Positions 1 through 10,016 are shown, counted from the stretch's first letter. The stretch is 64,000 nt of DNA from Alphaproteobacteria bacterium GWF2_58_20 (GCA_001768735.1 MEMB01000002.1:86418-150417); one strand, 5' to 3'. A program made the numbers and translations. The notes: generated from the letters alone by a model not told the origin.

Positions 1-506
1 TCCTGAAGGACAAAGCGCCAGTGAAGGTCTGTACCCTGGCGGATGCCAATGCGGGGGGTGGTGATGTGACCATGCGTGGTTGGCGTGTCGAGAATGCAGA
101 TATCCCCTGAGGTGATGGCGTCCAGGCCGTTGTGCTGGCGCGTAAGGCCCAGCGCCTTGCAGAGCTTGCCGGGGCCGTCGAGGTGCTGGCCTTCCATGCG
201 CAGTCCGCGGATCAGGACGGCGGCCGGGAAATCCTTTGCCTCGGTCACAATGTTCAGGCAGTGGTACATGCCGTAAATGAGGTAGATGTAAACGGTGCCT
301 GCCTTGGCATACATGGTTTCTGTGCGTTTGGTGCGTCCGCGTGCGGCATGGCAGGCCGGATCATTTTCGCCGATATAAGCTTCCGTTTCCGTGATGATGC
401 CGGAATGTCTGCCAAAGACAAGGGTTTTGCCCAGAAGGTCGCGGGCGACCTCAAGCGTTGGGCGTTCAAAAAAGGCGCGGGATAATTTTTTGTTTTCCAT
501 ATCCAT
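1..506 (-). CDS. mpg: 3-methyladenine DNA glycosylase, partial (3' end outside window)
   Basis: Reading the reverse strand from about 506 gives an open frame running off the window start. It carries the AAG/MPG family signatures: FFERPTLEVARDLLGK near the N-terminus, then ITETEAYIGENDPACHA, TMYAKAGTVYIYLIYGMY and LNIVTEA. Enzymes of this family remove alkylated purines such as 3-methyladenine in base excision repair, in the cytoplasm. About 168 residues are visible, so roughly the last 25-35 of a typical 200-residue protein are missing. Three in-frame ATGs (512, 506, 500) are possible starts and none has a clear ribosome binding site; 506 is a compromise. It is divergent from the histidine kinase starting at 589. 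Confidence 0.9.
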   Translation of the reverse strand, partial: MDMENKKLSRAFFERPTLEVARDLLGKTLVFGRHSGIITETEAYIGENDPACHAARGRTKRTETMYAKAGTVYIYLIYGMYHCLNIVTEAKDFPAAVLIRGLRMEGQHLDGPGKLCKALGLTRQHNGLDAITSGDICILDTPTTHGHITTPRIGIRQGTDLHWRFVLQ

Positions 507-588
507 GATCATAATCGGATTTGCGGTATAAAAAAAGTTTATCGTTGTCGTTTTTTGGGTTAATGTCTTGTTGTGGCATGGAGGGAAT

Positions 589-1734
589 ATGGGAAGCTTT
601 TGTGCATCGCCTGAGAGAAGTGATCCGGCGGAAATCGCAGCGCAGGTGGAAAAAATCCATACGCATTCAGATGGTTTCCGTGTTCTGGATGCTGTGTTCG
701 GCATGACGATGGTTCTCAACCAGAATCGCCAAATCATCCATGCAAATCCATCCCTTCTCAGATTTCTGGGAGCTTCAGGACAGGAAACTGTCATTGGGTT
801 GCGTCCGGGCGAGGTCCTTTCCTGCATCAATGCCCCTCTGATGGATGGTGGTTGCGGCACATCAGAATTCTGTCAGACGTGTGGTGCGGTTGCTGCCATC
901 ACGCATGCCATTGCCGAAAAGTGTACAGATGTCCAGGAATGTCGCATCCTGCGCCAGAAAGGCCTGGAAGCGCTGGATTTGCGGGTGGCTGTTGTGCCCA
1001 TCTCGCTGGCGGGGGAGGATTTTTTTGTTGTCACGCTTGTGGATATCAGCCACGAAAAGCGTCGGCAGGTTTTGGAACGGCTGTTTTTCCATGACATCAT
1101 GAATACGGCCGGTGCCTTGCGGGGGTATGTGGAAATGACCCTCATGTTCAATGATGCCCGTCGCCAGAAATACGAGGAATCCATCAAGGACCTCTCGGAT
1201 ATGCTCTTTGAAGAGATTTCGGCACACCGGGATCTTGCCCGTGCGGAAAATGGCGACCTTGTTGTTGTTCCCCGCAGCATCCATGTCAGGGCATTCCTTG
1301 AGCGCATGCATGAAATATTCAGCGCACATCCTGCGGCTGAAGGGCGCCAGCTGGTTATGGATCCGGAAAGTTGCGATGTGGAGATGTTTTCAGACGCTGT
1401 CCTGCTGCAGCGCGTGCTGGGCAACATGATCCGCAACAGCCTGGAGGCGACACCGACAGGGGAAACCACCATCATGGGGTGCCGGATGGAAGGTGGCATG
1501 GTTGGATTTTTTACCAAAAATCCGGGTGAAATGGCGGAAGATGTCCGCCTTCAGATGTTTCACCGTTCCTTTTCAACCAAGGGGCCAGGGCGCGGCCTCG
1601 GCACTTACAGCATGAAACTGCTGGGGGAACATTACTTGCATGGCCACATCCATTTTTCTTCCTCAAAAGAGGATGGAACGCTCTTCATGGCGAGTTTCCC
1701 GCGGTTGTGGCTGGGAGATGAAGAATCCTCATGA
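589..1734 (+). CDS. Cysteine-rich PAS sensor histidine kinase
   Basis: A soluble kinase of 381 residues. The ATG at 589 is chosen because GGAGGG lies just upstream (580-585); an upstream TTG at 568 is also in frame. Residues about 35-155 form a PAS-like domain with an unusual cysteine cluster (motif GCGTSEFCQTCGA, preceded by a Cys and followed by QECRI), which suggests redox or metal sensing (inference). The H-box is FFHDIMNTAGALRGY with His near residue 168. The ATPase domain has the N-box GNMIRNSLEA and the G-box GRGLGTYSMKLL. There is no membrane segment, so it should act in the cytoplasm. No response regulator is adjacent on the same strand; its partner is unknown. Confidence 0.85.
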   Translation: MGSFCASPERSDPAEIAAQVEKIHTHSDGFRVLDAVFGMTMVLNQNRQIIHANPSLLRFLGASGQETVIGLRPGEVLSCINAPLMDGGCGTSEFCQTCGAVAAITHAIAEKCTDVQECRILRQKGLEALDLRVAVVPISLAGEDFFVVTLVDISHEKRRQVLERLFFHDIMNTAGALRGYVEMTLMFNDARRQKYEESIKDLSDMLFEEISAHRDLARAENGDLVVVPRSIHVRAFLERMHEIFSAHPAAEGRQLVMDPESCDVEMFSDAVLLQRVLGNMIRNSLEATPTGETTIMGCRMEGGMVGFFTKNPGEMAEDVRLQMFHRSFSTKGPGRGLGTYSMKLLGEHYLHGHIHFSSSKEDGTLFMASFPRLWLGDEESS

Positions 1735-1758
1735 AATCCCGGGTTTCGGCCCCTTGGC

Positions 1759-2658
1759 TCAGTCAATCGCGGCGGCAATCAGCCCGATTTCCACAGCGAT
1801 GGTTTCCCGGATGTAGTTGAGGTCAAGGGCGGTTCCCTTGCCAACAAACAGGATCTGCCGCGCGCAGGACACGTCAAGGGTGATGATGTCCTTGTCGGGA
1901 TGGGTTCTGCGCGGCATGAATTTTGTGGTCCATTCCACGATCTTTTCAAGGCATTCATCGGAAACGGTGATGTCAAAGTGTTTTTCGTAAAATGGCCGGA
2001 TGCCATGCAGGATCTTGAGGCTTTCAGCCGAGGATGGCTGTTCAAGGTGGATTTTCTGGAAACGTCGGTCAAGGGCCGGGTCCTTGGCCACGAAATCGCG
2101 GAATTCATCCTTGGTGGTTGCGCCCAGCACATGGAGGTCGCCAGCGGTCAGGTAAGGCTTCAGGATGTCGGCCACGCCTGATGCGCTGGAGGCATCGCTT
2201 GAGCGCATGATGGTGTGCATTTCATCAATGGCGAAGATGATGGGCGGCAGTTCCTTGGTGGCATTGCGTTCAGCCGCGCCCTTGATGATGGGGAGGAGGC
2301 GTCCTTCAAACTCCGAGCGGGAAAGGGTGCCTGCGGCAAGACTGGACATTTCCAGTTCGATGACCCGGGCATTCTTCAGGTATTCCGGAACCTTGCCTTC
2401 ATTGATGACTTGGGCCAGCTTGACAAAAATGGCGGTTTTGCCAACGCCGGCACTGCCAAGGACAGCCACATTCTTGCGTCCGCGCTGGAGCAGGATGAGA
2501 ATGATGTCCTGAATTTCCTTTTCGCGCCCCACAATAGGATCAAAACGGCCTTCCCGTGCCTGATGGGTGATATCTCGGGTGTAATTGAAAACAAGGTTTT
2601 CGAAAATGTCATCGGGCACAACCCAATCGCGATGGGAGGTTTTGGACGGTTCGTTCAT
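1759..2658 (-). CDS. Stand-alone ClpA/ClpB D1-like AAA+ ATPase
   Basis: A 299-residue protein closely resembling only the first AAA+ module of ClpA/ClpB. FDPIVGREKEIQ leads into Walker A GSAGVGKT (residues 68-75), Walker B IIFAIDE (140-146) and an ALDRRF arginine-finger segment (about 195-200). It lacks the ClpA N-domain, the second AAA+ domain and any ClpP-binding loop, so it is unlikely to be a complete unfoldase. The ATG overlaps the adenine deaminase stop by 4 bp (ATGA), so the two are probably co-translated. It may act as a remodelling or regulatory ATPase; its substrate is unknown. Confidence 0.85.
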   Translation of the reverse strand: MNEPSKTSHRDWVVPDDIFENLVFNYTRDITHQAREGRFDPIVGREKEIQDIILILLQRGRKNVAVLGSAGVGKTAIFVKLAQVINEGKVPEYLKNARVIELEMSSLAAGTLSRSEFEGRLLPIIKGAAERNATKELPPIIFAIDEMHTIMRSSDASSASGVADILKPYLTAGDLHVLGATTKDEFRDFVAKDPALDRRFQKIHLEQPSSAESLKILHGIRPFYEKHFDITVSDECLEKIVEWTTKFMPRRTHPDKDIITLDVSCARQILFVGKGTALDLNYIRETIAVEIGLIAAAID

Positions 2659-4322
2659 TTCAGCACCTCGAAGCGGTCCACATCCACAAGCCCCATGTCG
2701 GTAAGCTTGAGATGGGGGATGACAGGAAGGGCCAGAAAGGCCATCTGGAGATAGGGCTCCTGAAGTGTGCAGCCAAGACCTTTTGCTGCAAGGTGCAGGG
2801 CTTCAAGGCTTTGTTTTACCTTGTTCAGGGGATATGTGCTCATGAGGCCGGCCACCGGCAGTGGCAATTCTGCGATAACCTTGCCATCACAGACGGCGAC
2901 AAAGCCCCCTTGCATGCCGATGATGCGGTTGGCAGCAAAGGCCATGTCCCCATCATCCTTTCCCACAACAATGATGTTGTGGCTGTCATGCGCGACCGAT
3001 GAAGCCAGGGCGCCGCGTTCAAGCGAAAAACCGGATACGAACCCGCGGCCGATATTTCCATTTTTTCCGTGGCGTTCAATGACGCATGCCTTGGCAATGT
3101 CGGCACAGGAAGCCAGATCGGTACGGTCTGTCAGAAGGGAGTCTTCATGAATGACGATGGCCGGCATGTCCGGACGTTCCACAAGGGTGAAATCTTCAGC
3201 CGAAAGGGGGGCATGATGAACGCTGTGCATAATGGCGGAAGGCGGGAGGCGAGGTTCGCCAAAATGTTCCCGGGCAACAAGCTGTCCCTTGCAGATGACC
3301 TGATTGACCTTGCAGGTGTTGATGTCTTCAAGCAGGACGATGTCGGCCTGCATGCCGGGAGCGACAAGACCGCGGTCAAACAGCCGGAAGGCCCTGGCGG
3401 CGGAAATGCTGGCAGCCCGGTAGGCGGCGAGGGGTTCGGCCCCATGGGCTATGGCTTTGGCAATGCTGTGGTTGATGTGGCCTTCCCGCATGATGTCGAG
3501 CGGATTCCGGTCATCCGTGCAAAGGCCCAGAAAAGGGGAGAGACGTTCGGTCAGGAGAGAGGCAAGCTTTTCCACTTCCTTTGATGCGCTGCCTTCCCGG
3601 ATGAGGATCTGCATGCCGCGCCGCAGTTTTTCCGTGGCTTCGGGAATGGAGGTGCTTTCATGCTCGGTGTGGATGCCAGCAGAAATGTAGGCGCAAAGCC
3701 CCGCCCCGGAAAGCAGGGGCGCATGGCCATCAATATGCTTGCCAAAAAAGGTGGCCAGTTTTTCAATGACATCTTCATTGCAGCCAAGGACCCCCGGGAA
3801 ATTCATGAATTCTGCAAGGCCAAGGATGCGGGGGTGGGAGGAAAAAACCACAAGGTCTTTTGCGGAGAGGGTTGCACCCGATGTTTCAAGATGGGTGGCC
3901 GGCACACAGGATGACAGCATCAGGAAGACATCCATGGCAAGGCCCTGGGTGCTGTCCAGCATGTACTGGATGCCGGTAACGCCAAGCACATTGGCAATTT
4001 CATGAGGATCAGCAATGGCGGTTGTTGTTCCCAGGGGCAGGACGGCCCGTTCAAATTCGGACGGTGCCACCATGGTGCTTTCGATATGGACATGGGAGTC
4101 GATGAAGCCGGGAACGGCTGTCAGGCCCGTGGCGTCGATTTCCCGCAAGGCATGGAAACCTTGGCCAATGGCGACAATGGTGCTGCCGGAAATGGCAATG
4201 TCGGCGGTTTCAAAACTCCCATCCACAAGATGGAAAATGCGGGCGTTGCGAAGAACAAGATCAGCGGGGTCCTGACCTTGGGCTATCCGGATGCGTCGTT
4301 TCAGGATTTCCTGCGGGCGCAT
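2655..4322 (-). CDS. ade: Adenine deaminase
   Basis: A 555-residue amidohydrolase-fold enzyme converting adenine to hypoxanthine and ammonia for purine salvage. The metal-binding HVHIEST motif is at about residues 77-83, followed by TTTAIADPHEIANVLGV and a conserved C-terminal adenine deaminase region (SHNIIVVGKDDGDMA). Length and motif order fit the bacterial Ade family. Its ATG shares one base with the stop of the upstream hybrid kinase gene (TGATG), and its end overlaps the AAA+ gene start, so the three lie in one minus-strand transcription unit with the receiver gene upstream. No functional link between purine salvage and the kinase is evident beyond position. Confidence 0.93.
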   Translation of the reverse strand: MRPQEILKRRIRIAQGQDPADLVLRNARIFHLVDGSFETADIAISGSTIVAIGQGFHALREIDATGLTAVPGFIDSHVHIESTMVAPSEFERAVLPLGTTTAIADPHEIANVLGVTGIQYMLDSTQGLAMDVFLMLSSCVPATHLETSGATLSAKDLVVFSSHPRILGLAEFMNFPGVLGCNEDVIEKLATFFGKHIDGHAPLLSGAGLCAYISAGIHTEHESTSIPEATEKLRRGMQILIREGSASKEVEKLASLLTERLSPFLGLCTDDRNPLDIMREGHINHSIAKAIAHGAEPLAAYRAASISAARAFRLFDRGLVAPGMQADIVLLEDINTCKVNQVICKGQLVAREHFGEPRLPPSAIMHSVHHAPLSAEDFTLVERPDMPAIVIHEDSLLTDRTDLASCADIAKACVIERHGKNGNIGRGFVSGFSLERGALASSVAHDSHNIIVVGKDDGDMAFAANRIIGMQGGFVAVCDGKVIAELPLPVAGLMSTYPLNKVKQSLEALHLAAKGLGCTLQEPYLQMAFLALPVIPHLKLTDMGLVDVDRFEVLK

Positions 4323-7300
4323 CAGACGGCAAGTCCCTGTGCCATCGCCCAGGCCTTGAGGGCCTGAATGGACGCTTCGCGCAGGGGGCGAACCTTTTCA
4401 AACATGTGGGACATGTTGTCCATGTTGTCTTCTGCCGATGCGGCCTCAATGTCCCTGGCCAGATCGGAGAGGGCCTTCATGCCGATGTTGGCGGCGCCCC
4501 CCTTGAGACGATGGGCCTTGGCCTTGATGCCAATGCGGTCGCTGCCTTTCAGGGCATTTTCAAGGTCGTTGATGCTGTCCGTGCTGCTCGTGTCAAAAGT
4601 GGCGATCATTCGGGCAAACAGGGCTGGGGGGAAGTGGCTCTTCATGTTTTCCAGAACATCCGGGTTGAGGAGTTCTTCAGGGTTGACATCAATGGACATG
4701 GGAACCTCCTTCTGTGTACGCGATACATGTGAGCCATCATCATTGCTGATGGCTTCAAGCAGGGAAACGGCTTTTTCAAGGGCCAGCCGAAGCTGGTCGG
4801 GGTTGATGGGCTTGTGCAGGAATTCGGTCATGCCGACATTTCCGCACGACATCTGGTCGGAATCGCCGTTGCGGCTGGTTGCTGCGACAACAGGAACATG
4901 GCTGCGGCGGATGTCTGGAAGCTTGCGGATGTTCTGGGTGACTTCAATGCCATCAATGCCCGGCAGGTCGATGTCCATGAGGATGACATCAAAAGGTGGT
5001 GTGTGTTCGGAAGCCAGCTTCAGGCCTGTTTCCCCATCCGCAGCAATGATGGAGTTATGGTGGTCGCCATCAAGGTAGGCCTTGACGATTTCCGCGCTCA
5101 CCGGATCATCCTCGACAATCAGGATGTTGAGGGGCGTATCAAGCGGTTTGGTGGTCAGGGGCGGCATGCTTTTGTGGATGTCGTGCATGGTGGATTGCAA
5201 GACGCCAGCCAGAACCCGGTTCAAGGCATCCGGCAGGACGGGTTTTCCCAGGAGGTCATTCATGCCTGCGGCGCGGAAACGCTTGAGGTTTTCTTCGCCC
5301 ACATCTCCTGAAACCGCAATGACGGGGATGCGGCAGCGTTTGGAATCCGGAAGCTTGCGGATTTTCTGGGTCATTTCCAGACCGCTCATTCCGCCTTCGA
5401 GGTTGACATCGGTCAGGACCACATCAATGAGTTCATTTTCGACAATCTTGAGGCCATCTTCGGCGGTGCTGGCCAACTTGATGGTATGACCGGCTTCAGA
5501 CAGGAAGCCTTCCATCACCTGCTGGCTGACTTCGTCATCGTCCACCACAAGAATGGAAAGGGGTGGCATCTGGTGATCGGTCTCATCGGCCGGGGGGGGC
5601 GGGATCACAGGCTTTTCCGCTGTTTCTGACGGCTTGCCAGGTTCGGCAACCGGCGCTTCGGGCTTTTTGGGGGCAGCGGGAGCTGGGGCTGCAGCTGCGG
5701 CCTTGGCCTTGAAATCCGGGTCACCCTCTTCTGTGTTGATGGTGAACCAGAAGGTGCTGCCTTTGCCAAGCACGCTGTCAAAGCCAATTTCTCCCTGCAT
5801 GGCGTTGACCAGTTTGCGGCAGATGGAAAGGCCGAGGCCTGTACCGCCATAAATGCGGGTGGTGGAAAGGGTTGCCTGAGCGAATTCGGAAAAGAGCTTG
5901 TCGCGGGATTCCTCGGGAATGCCGATGCCGGTGTCTTTCACCCCGAAATAAATGTGCCAGCCTTCGGTTTTGGAAGTTGCACGCGCCAGCAGGGTTACGC
6001 CGCCCTCATGGGTGAACTTGATGGCGTTGTTGATGAAATTGAGGAAAATCTGACGCAGGCGGGTGGGATCCCCCTTGATGACGCGCGGCAGGTTGGGATC
6101 ACGTTCCACATTGATGTAAAGGCCTTTTTCTCCGGCCTTGCCGCTCATGAGCAAGGCAATGCTGTCCATCAGTTCATAAAGATCAAAATCAATGTTTTCG
6201 AGCGTCATCTTGCCGGCTTCCATCTTGGAGAGGTCAAGGACGTCATTGACAAGGGTCATCATCGACTGACCGGATCCCAGCATGGCCTGGATGTATTTTT
6301 GCTGTTGCGGCGTGAGGGACGTTTTGGTGATGAGCTGGGTCATGCCCATGATGCCGTTGAGAGGCGTTCTGATCTCATGGGAAAGGAAGGCGATGAACGA
6401 GGATTTTGCCTTGGCGGCCTCTTCCGCGGTCTCCTTGGCCTTCTGCAGGGCTTCCCGGCGCTTGGTTTCGGTTTCAAGCAGCTGGCGCTCCAGTTCCTTT
6501 TCGCGCGTGAGGACGCGCATCTTGTGTGCCTGCTCGCTGGCCTCCCGGAACTGTTGTTCTTCATGGCTGCGCTGCATGCTTTCTTCGCGCTGGCGTTCAA
6601 AGCGCTTTACCTTGTCCTTTTGTGCGCGCACCTGCATGATGACGGCAAGCGTGAAGAAACTCAGCGAAACAAGGAAGAACAAGCGATGCAGGTAGAGCAG
6701 GGGGCTGGCGCGCAGGTCTCCGGCATTGGTGCCAAAGCATTCATAAAGACCAAAGCAGTTCAGGACGGAATTGAGGGGGAAGTTGGCAAGGTAAACCAGA
6801 AGGGAGATCATGAAGAAGAGGTTGGGTTCCCAGTCGTCCCGTTCCACCTGCGTTGTATCGCGCAGAATGAGGCTGGCAATACCAGCAACCAGAAAGGCTT
6901 GCGAAATGCGCAGGCCAATTTGCCAGATCCCGCCAATTTCCTGGGGCAAGAAGAGGGTGATGGAGAAGGCACCCAGAAGGGCGTAAAGGATGTAATCCGG
7001 CTCAAGGCCCAGGCCATAATCAAACAGGTTGCGCTTTAGGTAAAGGAAGATGCTGAAAAAGCCGCTGAGGAGGATGGCGCGCACAATGGTGCTGCCCCAG
7101 GGGATGTCCCCATCTCTGATAACAAAGATATAAAAATGTCGTGAAAGGTTTGTAAAAACGCCGGTATCAAACCGGAAGTAGAACTCCCAGTTGATGAAGA
7201 CGAAAAGCAGGAGGATGGCTGCGGCGGAAAAGTGGAAGGCGCGGGATTTTGTAAAGCGCCAGAAGGCATAGTTCATGAACAGGAAGGCAAGGACAAAGCC

Positions 7301-7342
7301 ATATTCCATTCCGGCGAGCAACCTGTCGGCGGCATCAGCCAT
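4322..7342 (-). CDS. Membrane hybrid histidine kinase with two receivers and an Hpt domain
   Basis: A 1006-residue phosphorelay protein. Residues about 10-240 hold six to eight hydrophobic segments, an integral-membrane sensor without a recognisable periplasmic domain. A coiled coil follows (about 240-315). The HisKA box [10 protein letters not shown] has His322. HATPase motifs include [17 protein letters not shown] and [13 protein letters not shown]. After an Ala/Pro-rich linker come two receivers (ILVVDDDE with [16 protein letters not shown] with VILMDIDL) and a C-terminal Hpt domain with [13 protein letters not shown]. All steps of a His-Asp-His-Asp relay are present in one chain. It begins 18 bp downstream of the receiver/GGDEF-like gene, a likely partner. 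Confidence 0.93.
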   Translation of the reverse strand: MADAADRLLAGMEYGFVLAFLFMNYAFWRFTKSRAFHFSAAAILLLFVFINWEFYFRFDTGVFTNLSRHFYIFVIRDGDIPWGSTIVRAILLSGFFSIFLYLKRNLFDYGLGLEPDYILYALLGAFSITLFLPQEIGGIWQIGLRISQAFLVAGIASLILRDTTQVERDDWEPNLFFMISLLVYLANFPLNSVLNCFGLYECFGTNAGDLRASPLLYLHRLFFLVSLSFFTLAVIMQVRAQKDKVKRFERQREESMQRSHEEQQFREASEQAHKMRVLTREKELERQLLETETKRREALQKAKETAEEAAKAKSSFIAFLSHEIRTPLNGIMGMTQLITKTSLTPQQQKYIQAMLGSGQSMMTLVNDVLDLSKMEAGKMTLENIDFDLYELMDSIALLMSGKAGEKGLYINVERDPNLPRVIKGDPTRLRQIFLNFINNAIKFTHEGGVTLLARATSKTEGWHIYFGVKDTGIGIPEESRDKLFSEFAQATLSTTRIYGGTGLGLSICRKLVNAMQGEIGFDSVLGKGSTFWFTINTEEGDPDFKAKAAAAAPAPAAPKKPEAPVAEPGKPSETAEKPVIPPPPADETDHQMPPLSILVVDDDEVSQQVMEGFLSEAGHTIKLASTAEDGLKIVENELIDVVLTDVNLEGGMSGLEMTQKIRKLPDSKRCRIPVIAVSGDVGEENLKRFRAAGMNDLLGKPVLPDALNRVLAGVLQSTMHDIHKSMPPLTTKPLDTPLNILIVEDDPVSAEIVKAYLDGDHHNSIIAADGETGLKLASEHTPPFDVILMDIDLPGIDGIEVTQNIRKLPDIRRSHVPVVAATSRNGDSDQMSCGNVGMTEFLHKPINPDQLRLALEKAVSLLEAISNDDGSHVSRTQKEVPMSIDVNPEELLNPDVLENMKSHFPPALFARMIATFDTSSTDSINDLENALKGSDRIGIKAKAHRLKGGAANIGMKALSDLARDIEAASAEDNMDNMSHMFEKVRPLREASIQALKAWAMAQGLAV

Positions 7343-7360
7343 GAAAGGACCTCCCCCCGC

Positions 7361-8287
7361 TTATGGGAATGTGACGATGCAGTTGCGGCCTTGCTCCTTG
7401 GCCTGGCGGAGGGCTTTTTCAGCCCGTTCCAGCAGGGAATGGAGCCAGTGATCGCCATCATGGGCCACAGATATGCCAAAACTTGCGGTCATGCTGGCAT
7501 TCTGGCCATAAATGTCGATGCGGCTGCTTTCAATGGCGGTGCGCAGTTTTTCGGCAGCGGCCAGTGCAATTTCGGCGGAAGCGGATGGCAGGATGATGAC
7601 AAATTGCTGGCCATCAATGCGGCCTGCATAACCACCGGTTTCCGATTCGGTTTCATGAATGCGTGTGGCAATGGTGCGCAGGGCTGCATCCCCTCCGGGG
7701 AAACCATATGTGTAGTTGAGCTGGCGCAGGCCATCAATGTCCATCAGGATGGCAACCATCTGTCCGTTGGCATCCGGAGCCTGCTGCTCAATGTCTTTTT
7801 GTCCCTTTTCAAGGAAAGTGCGGCGGCTCAGCAGTTTTGTCAGGGAATCAATCTCGTTCAGGTTGACTTGCTGGGCCTGCAGGGATTTGAGGTCAAGGGT
7901 TGCCTGGCGCAGGCGCAGGAGTGTGCGGGAACGGGCGGCCAGTTCGGTGGCATCCACCGGTTTGGTCAGGAAGTCGTTTGCGCCGGCCTGCAAGGCCTGG
8001 GAGCGCAGGCGTTCCTCCTCGGAAGAGGTGATGATGACGGCGGGAACGTCATCGTTGGCGGGATCCTTGCGGAAGCGCCGGATGAGTTCCATGCCGTCAA
8101 GGTCAGGCATCATGTAATCAACGAGCATGAGGTCGGGCTGGTTGTTTTCAAGCCAGGCGGCAGCCTCGAGCGAATTGGTGAAAATGATGGTTTCGAAAGC
8201 GATGTCCTGGATGTCGGTCAGGTAGGTTTCAACAATGATGGTGTTGAGTTCATCGTCATCAACGATCAGGACTTTCATCTTGGCCAT
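7361..8287 (-). CDS. Response regulator with degenerate GGDEF domain
   Basis: A 308-residue protein. The receiver (residues 1-125) has the acidic pocket VLIVDDDE, the phospho-acceptor D57 in LMLVDYMMPD, and the conserved lysine in FLTKPVD. The C-terminal half has the diguanylate cyclase fold (FMDIDG-like segment, FGISVA, AEKALRQAKEQGRN), but the active-site loop reads RIDGQQF where RxGGDEF is expected. It is therefore probably not a cyclase and may bind nucleotide or protein partners instead. It is the first gene of the minus-strand run with the hybrid kinase, and is divergent from psd. Confidence 0.9.
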   Translation of the reverse strand: MAKMKVLIVDDDELNTIIVETYLTDIQDIAFETIIFTNSLEAAAWLENNQPDLMLVDYMMPDLDGMELIRRFRKDPANDDVPAVIITSSEEERLRSQALQAGANDFLTKPVDATELAARSRTLLRLRQATLDLKSLQAQQVNLNEIDSLTKLLSRRTFLEKGQKDIEQQAPDANGQMVAILMDIDGLRQLNYTYGFPGGDAALRTIATRIHETESETGGYAGRIDGQQFVIILPSASAEIALAAAEKLRTAIESSRIDIYGQNASMTASFGISVAHDGDHWLHSLLERAEKALRQAKEQGRNCIVTFP

Positions 8288-8442
8288 CGTCTAAAGGACC
8301 CCTCGTGATCATCAGGTTTTCCCGGATATGGGAAGGATACACCTTGTTCTTTTATACCAGAAACCTGTTCCTTGGCAAAGGATTATTCGCGTGTGGAATT
8401 GTAGACAAGGTGTTTTGTCCCGGTCTGGGGGCAAGGTAGGGT

Positions 8443-8471
8443 TTGCACCGCCCCAAAAATTGGAGTATAGG
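8443..8471 (+). promoter_or_regulatory. Putative sigma-70 promoter for psd-pssA
   Basis: TTGCAC at 8443-8448 and TATAGG at 8466-8471 are separated by exactly 17 bp and lie 32 bp before the psd start codon. An AGGAGG ribosome binding site follows at 8490-8495. Assigned by consensus only. Confidence 0.5.
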
Positions 8472-8503
8472 GCAAGAATTGATTTCATCAGGAGGAAAAG
8501 AGC

Positions 8504-9199
8504 ATGACACCCGATCTCAAGACCGTTTTTGTTCCCATCCATCGTGAAGGCTGGCTTTTTATTGGCTTGGCACTGGCCATTGCGTTCCTCTTGGCCACGG
8601 CATCGGCAGTTTTAGGTGTTTTGGGTCTTGTTGTCGCAGGATGGTTTACCTATTTCTTCCGTGATCCGCCACGGGTGATCCCAACGCGTGAGGGGCTGGT
8701 GGTTTCCCCGGCAGATGGACATGTCTTCAGTATTTCAGAATCAAGGGCGCCCGAGGAACTGGATCTTGGGGAGGAAAGCTTCACCCGGGTCAGCATTTTC
8801 CTCAATGTGTTTGATGTCCATATCCAGCGTTTGCCTGTGTCCGGTGAAATCACGAAAGTTGCCTATCATCCGGGCAAATTCCTCAATGCCAGCCTGGACA
8901 AGGCCAGCGAGGACAATGAGCGCAACGGCCTGGCCCTGCGCATGGCAGATGGCCAGAATGTGGCGGTTGTCCAGATTGCAGGCCTTGTAGCGCGCCGCAT
9001 TGTTTGCTGGGTTCGCGGTGGAGACAAGCTTGAGGCAGGAACCCGCTACGGCCTGATCCGGTTTGGCAGCAGGGTGGATGTTTACCTGCCAAAGGGCATT
9101 TCTCCTCTGGTGTGCATTGGTCAGCGTGTCCTTGGTGGTGAAACCGTCATTGCGGACATGGTTTCCAAGGAATCTGCCCGTGTGGGGAGTGTTCGTTAA
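8504..9199 (+). CDS. psd: Phosphatidylserine decarboxylase proenzyme, short form
   Basis: A 231-residue pyruvoyl enzyme that decarboxylates phosphatidylserine to phosphatidylethanolamine at the inner membrane. Hydrophobic segments lie at residues 17-50, followed by YFFRDPPRVIP, SPADGHV, FLNVFDVHIQRLPVSG and the self-cleavage site in RFGSRVDVYLP, where the serine becomes the pyruvoyl group. The size matches the alphaproteobacterial short form rather than the E. coli enzyme of about 320 residues. The start has AGGAGG eight bases upstream. The gene is followed after 1 bp by pssA, which makes its substrate. Confidence 0.96.
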   Translation: MTPDLKTVFVPIHREGWLFIGLALAIAFLLATASAVLGVLGLVVAGWFTYFFRDPPRVIPTREGLVVSPADGHVFSISESRAPEELDLGEESFTRVSIFLNVFDVHIQRLPVSGEITKVAYHPGKFLNASLDKASEDNERNGLALRMADGQNVAVVQIAGLVARRIVCWVRGGDKLEAGTRYGLIRFGSRVDVYLPKGISPLVCIGQRVLGGETVIADMVSKESARVGSVR

Positions 9200-9200
9200 A

Positions 9201-10016
9201 ATGCCAAAGGGGTTTCCTCGTTTTCGTGCGCCTCTCCTTCCGGGGGGGCGGCGGCCATCCATTCGCTTCCTTTTGCCCAGCGGTGTGACGGTTCTTGCCC
9301 TTAGTGCAGGCATGAGCGCCATCCGTTATGGCATGGCCGGAGAATGGGAAAAGTCCATTCTTGCCATTCTGATTGCGGCCATCCTGGATTTGCTGGATGG
9401 GCGTATTGCCCGCATGCTGAATGCCTGTTCCTCTTTCGGGGCCGAGTTGGACAGCCTGTCGGATTTTGTCAGCTTTGGTGTGGCTCCCGCACTTCTTCTT
9501 TATATGTGGACCATGAAGGCGGCGGGAAGCCTTGGCTGGATTGCTGTGACGGCTTTCGCTATTTGCTCGGCGCTGCGCCTGGCCCGTTTCAATGTCCTGC
9601 ACGATGAAGCGGTGCCTCCTTATGCAGAAGGTTTCTTTGTAGGGCTCCCCATGCCGGCGGCTGCCTGTCTTGGCCTCATGCCGCTAACGGGTTCTTTCGG
9701 TTTTGGTATGACCTTTTTGTCCAATCAGCTTTTTGTGGCTGTCTGGACGCTTTTGGTTGCCATGCTGATGATCAGCCGGTTGCCTGTGGTTTCTGTCAAG
9801 AAAGTGCGTTTTTCGCCGCTTTATGCCGCGCCGGCCCTGTTGCTGGGATGGGCGATTGTGGCTTTGCTCCTGACCGAACCGCTTGTGTTGTCTTTCGTGT
9901 TTGGAATCCTCATGATTGCGTTGATGCCCTTTGGTTTTGTGCTTTTTGAGCGCAAACGGAAAGCGTTCCTGGCTCATCGGCCGATGCCGGTTGAGCTGGA
10001 GGGGGATGAGGAATAA
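9201..10016 (+). CDS. pssA: CDP-diacylglycerol--serine O-phosphatidyltransferase
   Basis: A 271-residue integral membrane enzyme with about eight hydrophobic segments. The CDP-alcohol phosphatidyltransferase signature is complete: DLLDGRIARM followed by FGAELDSLSD, with all four aspartates of the DxxDGxxAR-x8-GxxxDxxxD motif. It condenses CDP-diacylglycerol with serine to phosphatidylserine. The ATG at 9201 follows the psd stop by one base; the frame is open further upstream inside psd, but that part is not conserved. The pair forms the phosphatidylethanolamine branch of phospholipid synthesis. Confidence 0.95.
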   Translation: MPKGFPRFRAPLLPGGRRPSIRFLLPSGVTVLALSAGMSAIRYGMAGEWEKSILAILIAAILDLLDGRIARMLNACSSFGAELDSLSDFVSFGVAPALLLYMWTMKAAGSLGWIAVTAFAICSALRLARFNVLHDEAVPPYAEGFFVGLPMPAAACLGLMPLTGSFGFGMTFLSNQLFVAVWTLLVAMLMISRLPVVSVKKVRFSPLYAAPALLLGWAIVALLLTEPLVLSFVFGILMIALMPFGFVLFERKRKAFLAHRPMPVELEGDEE

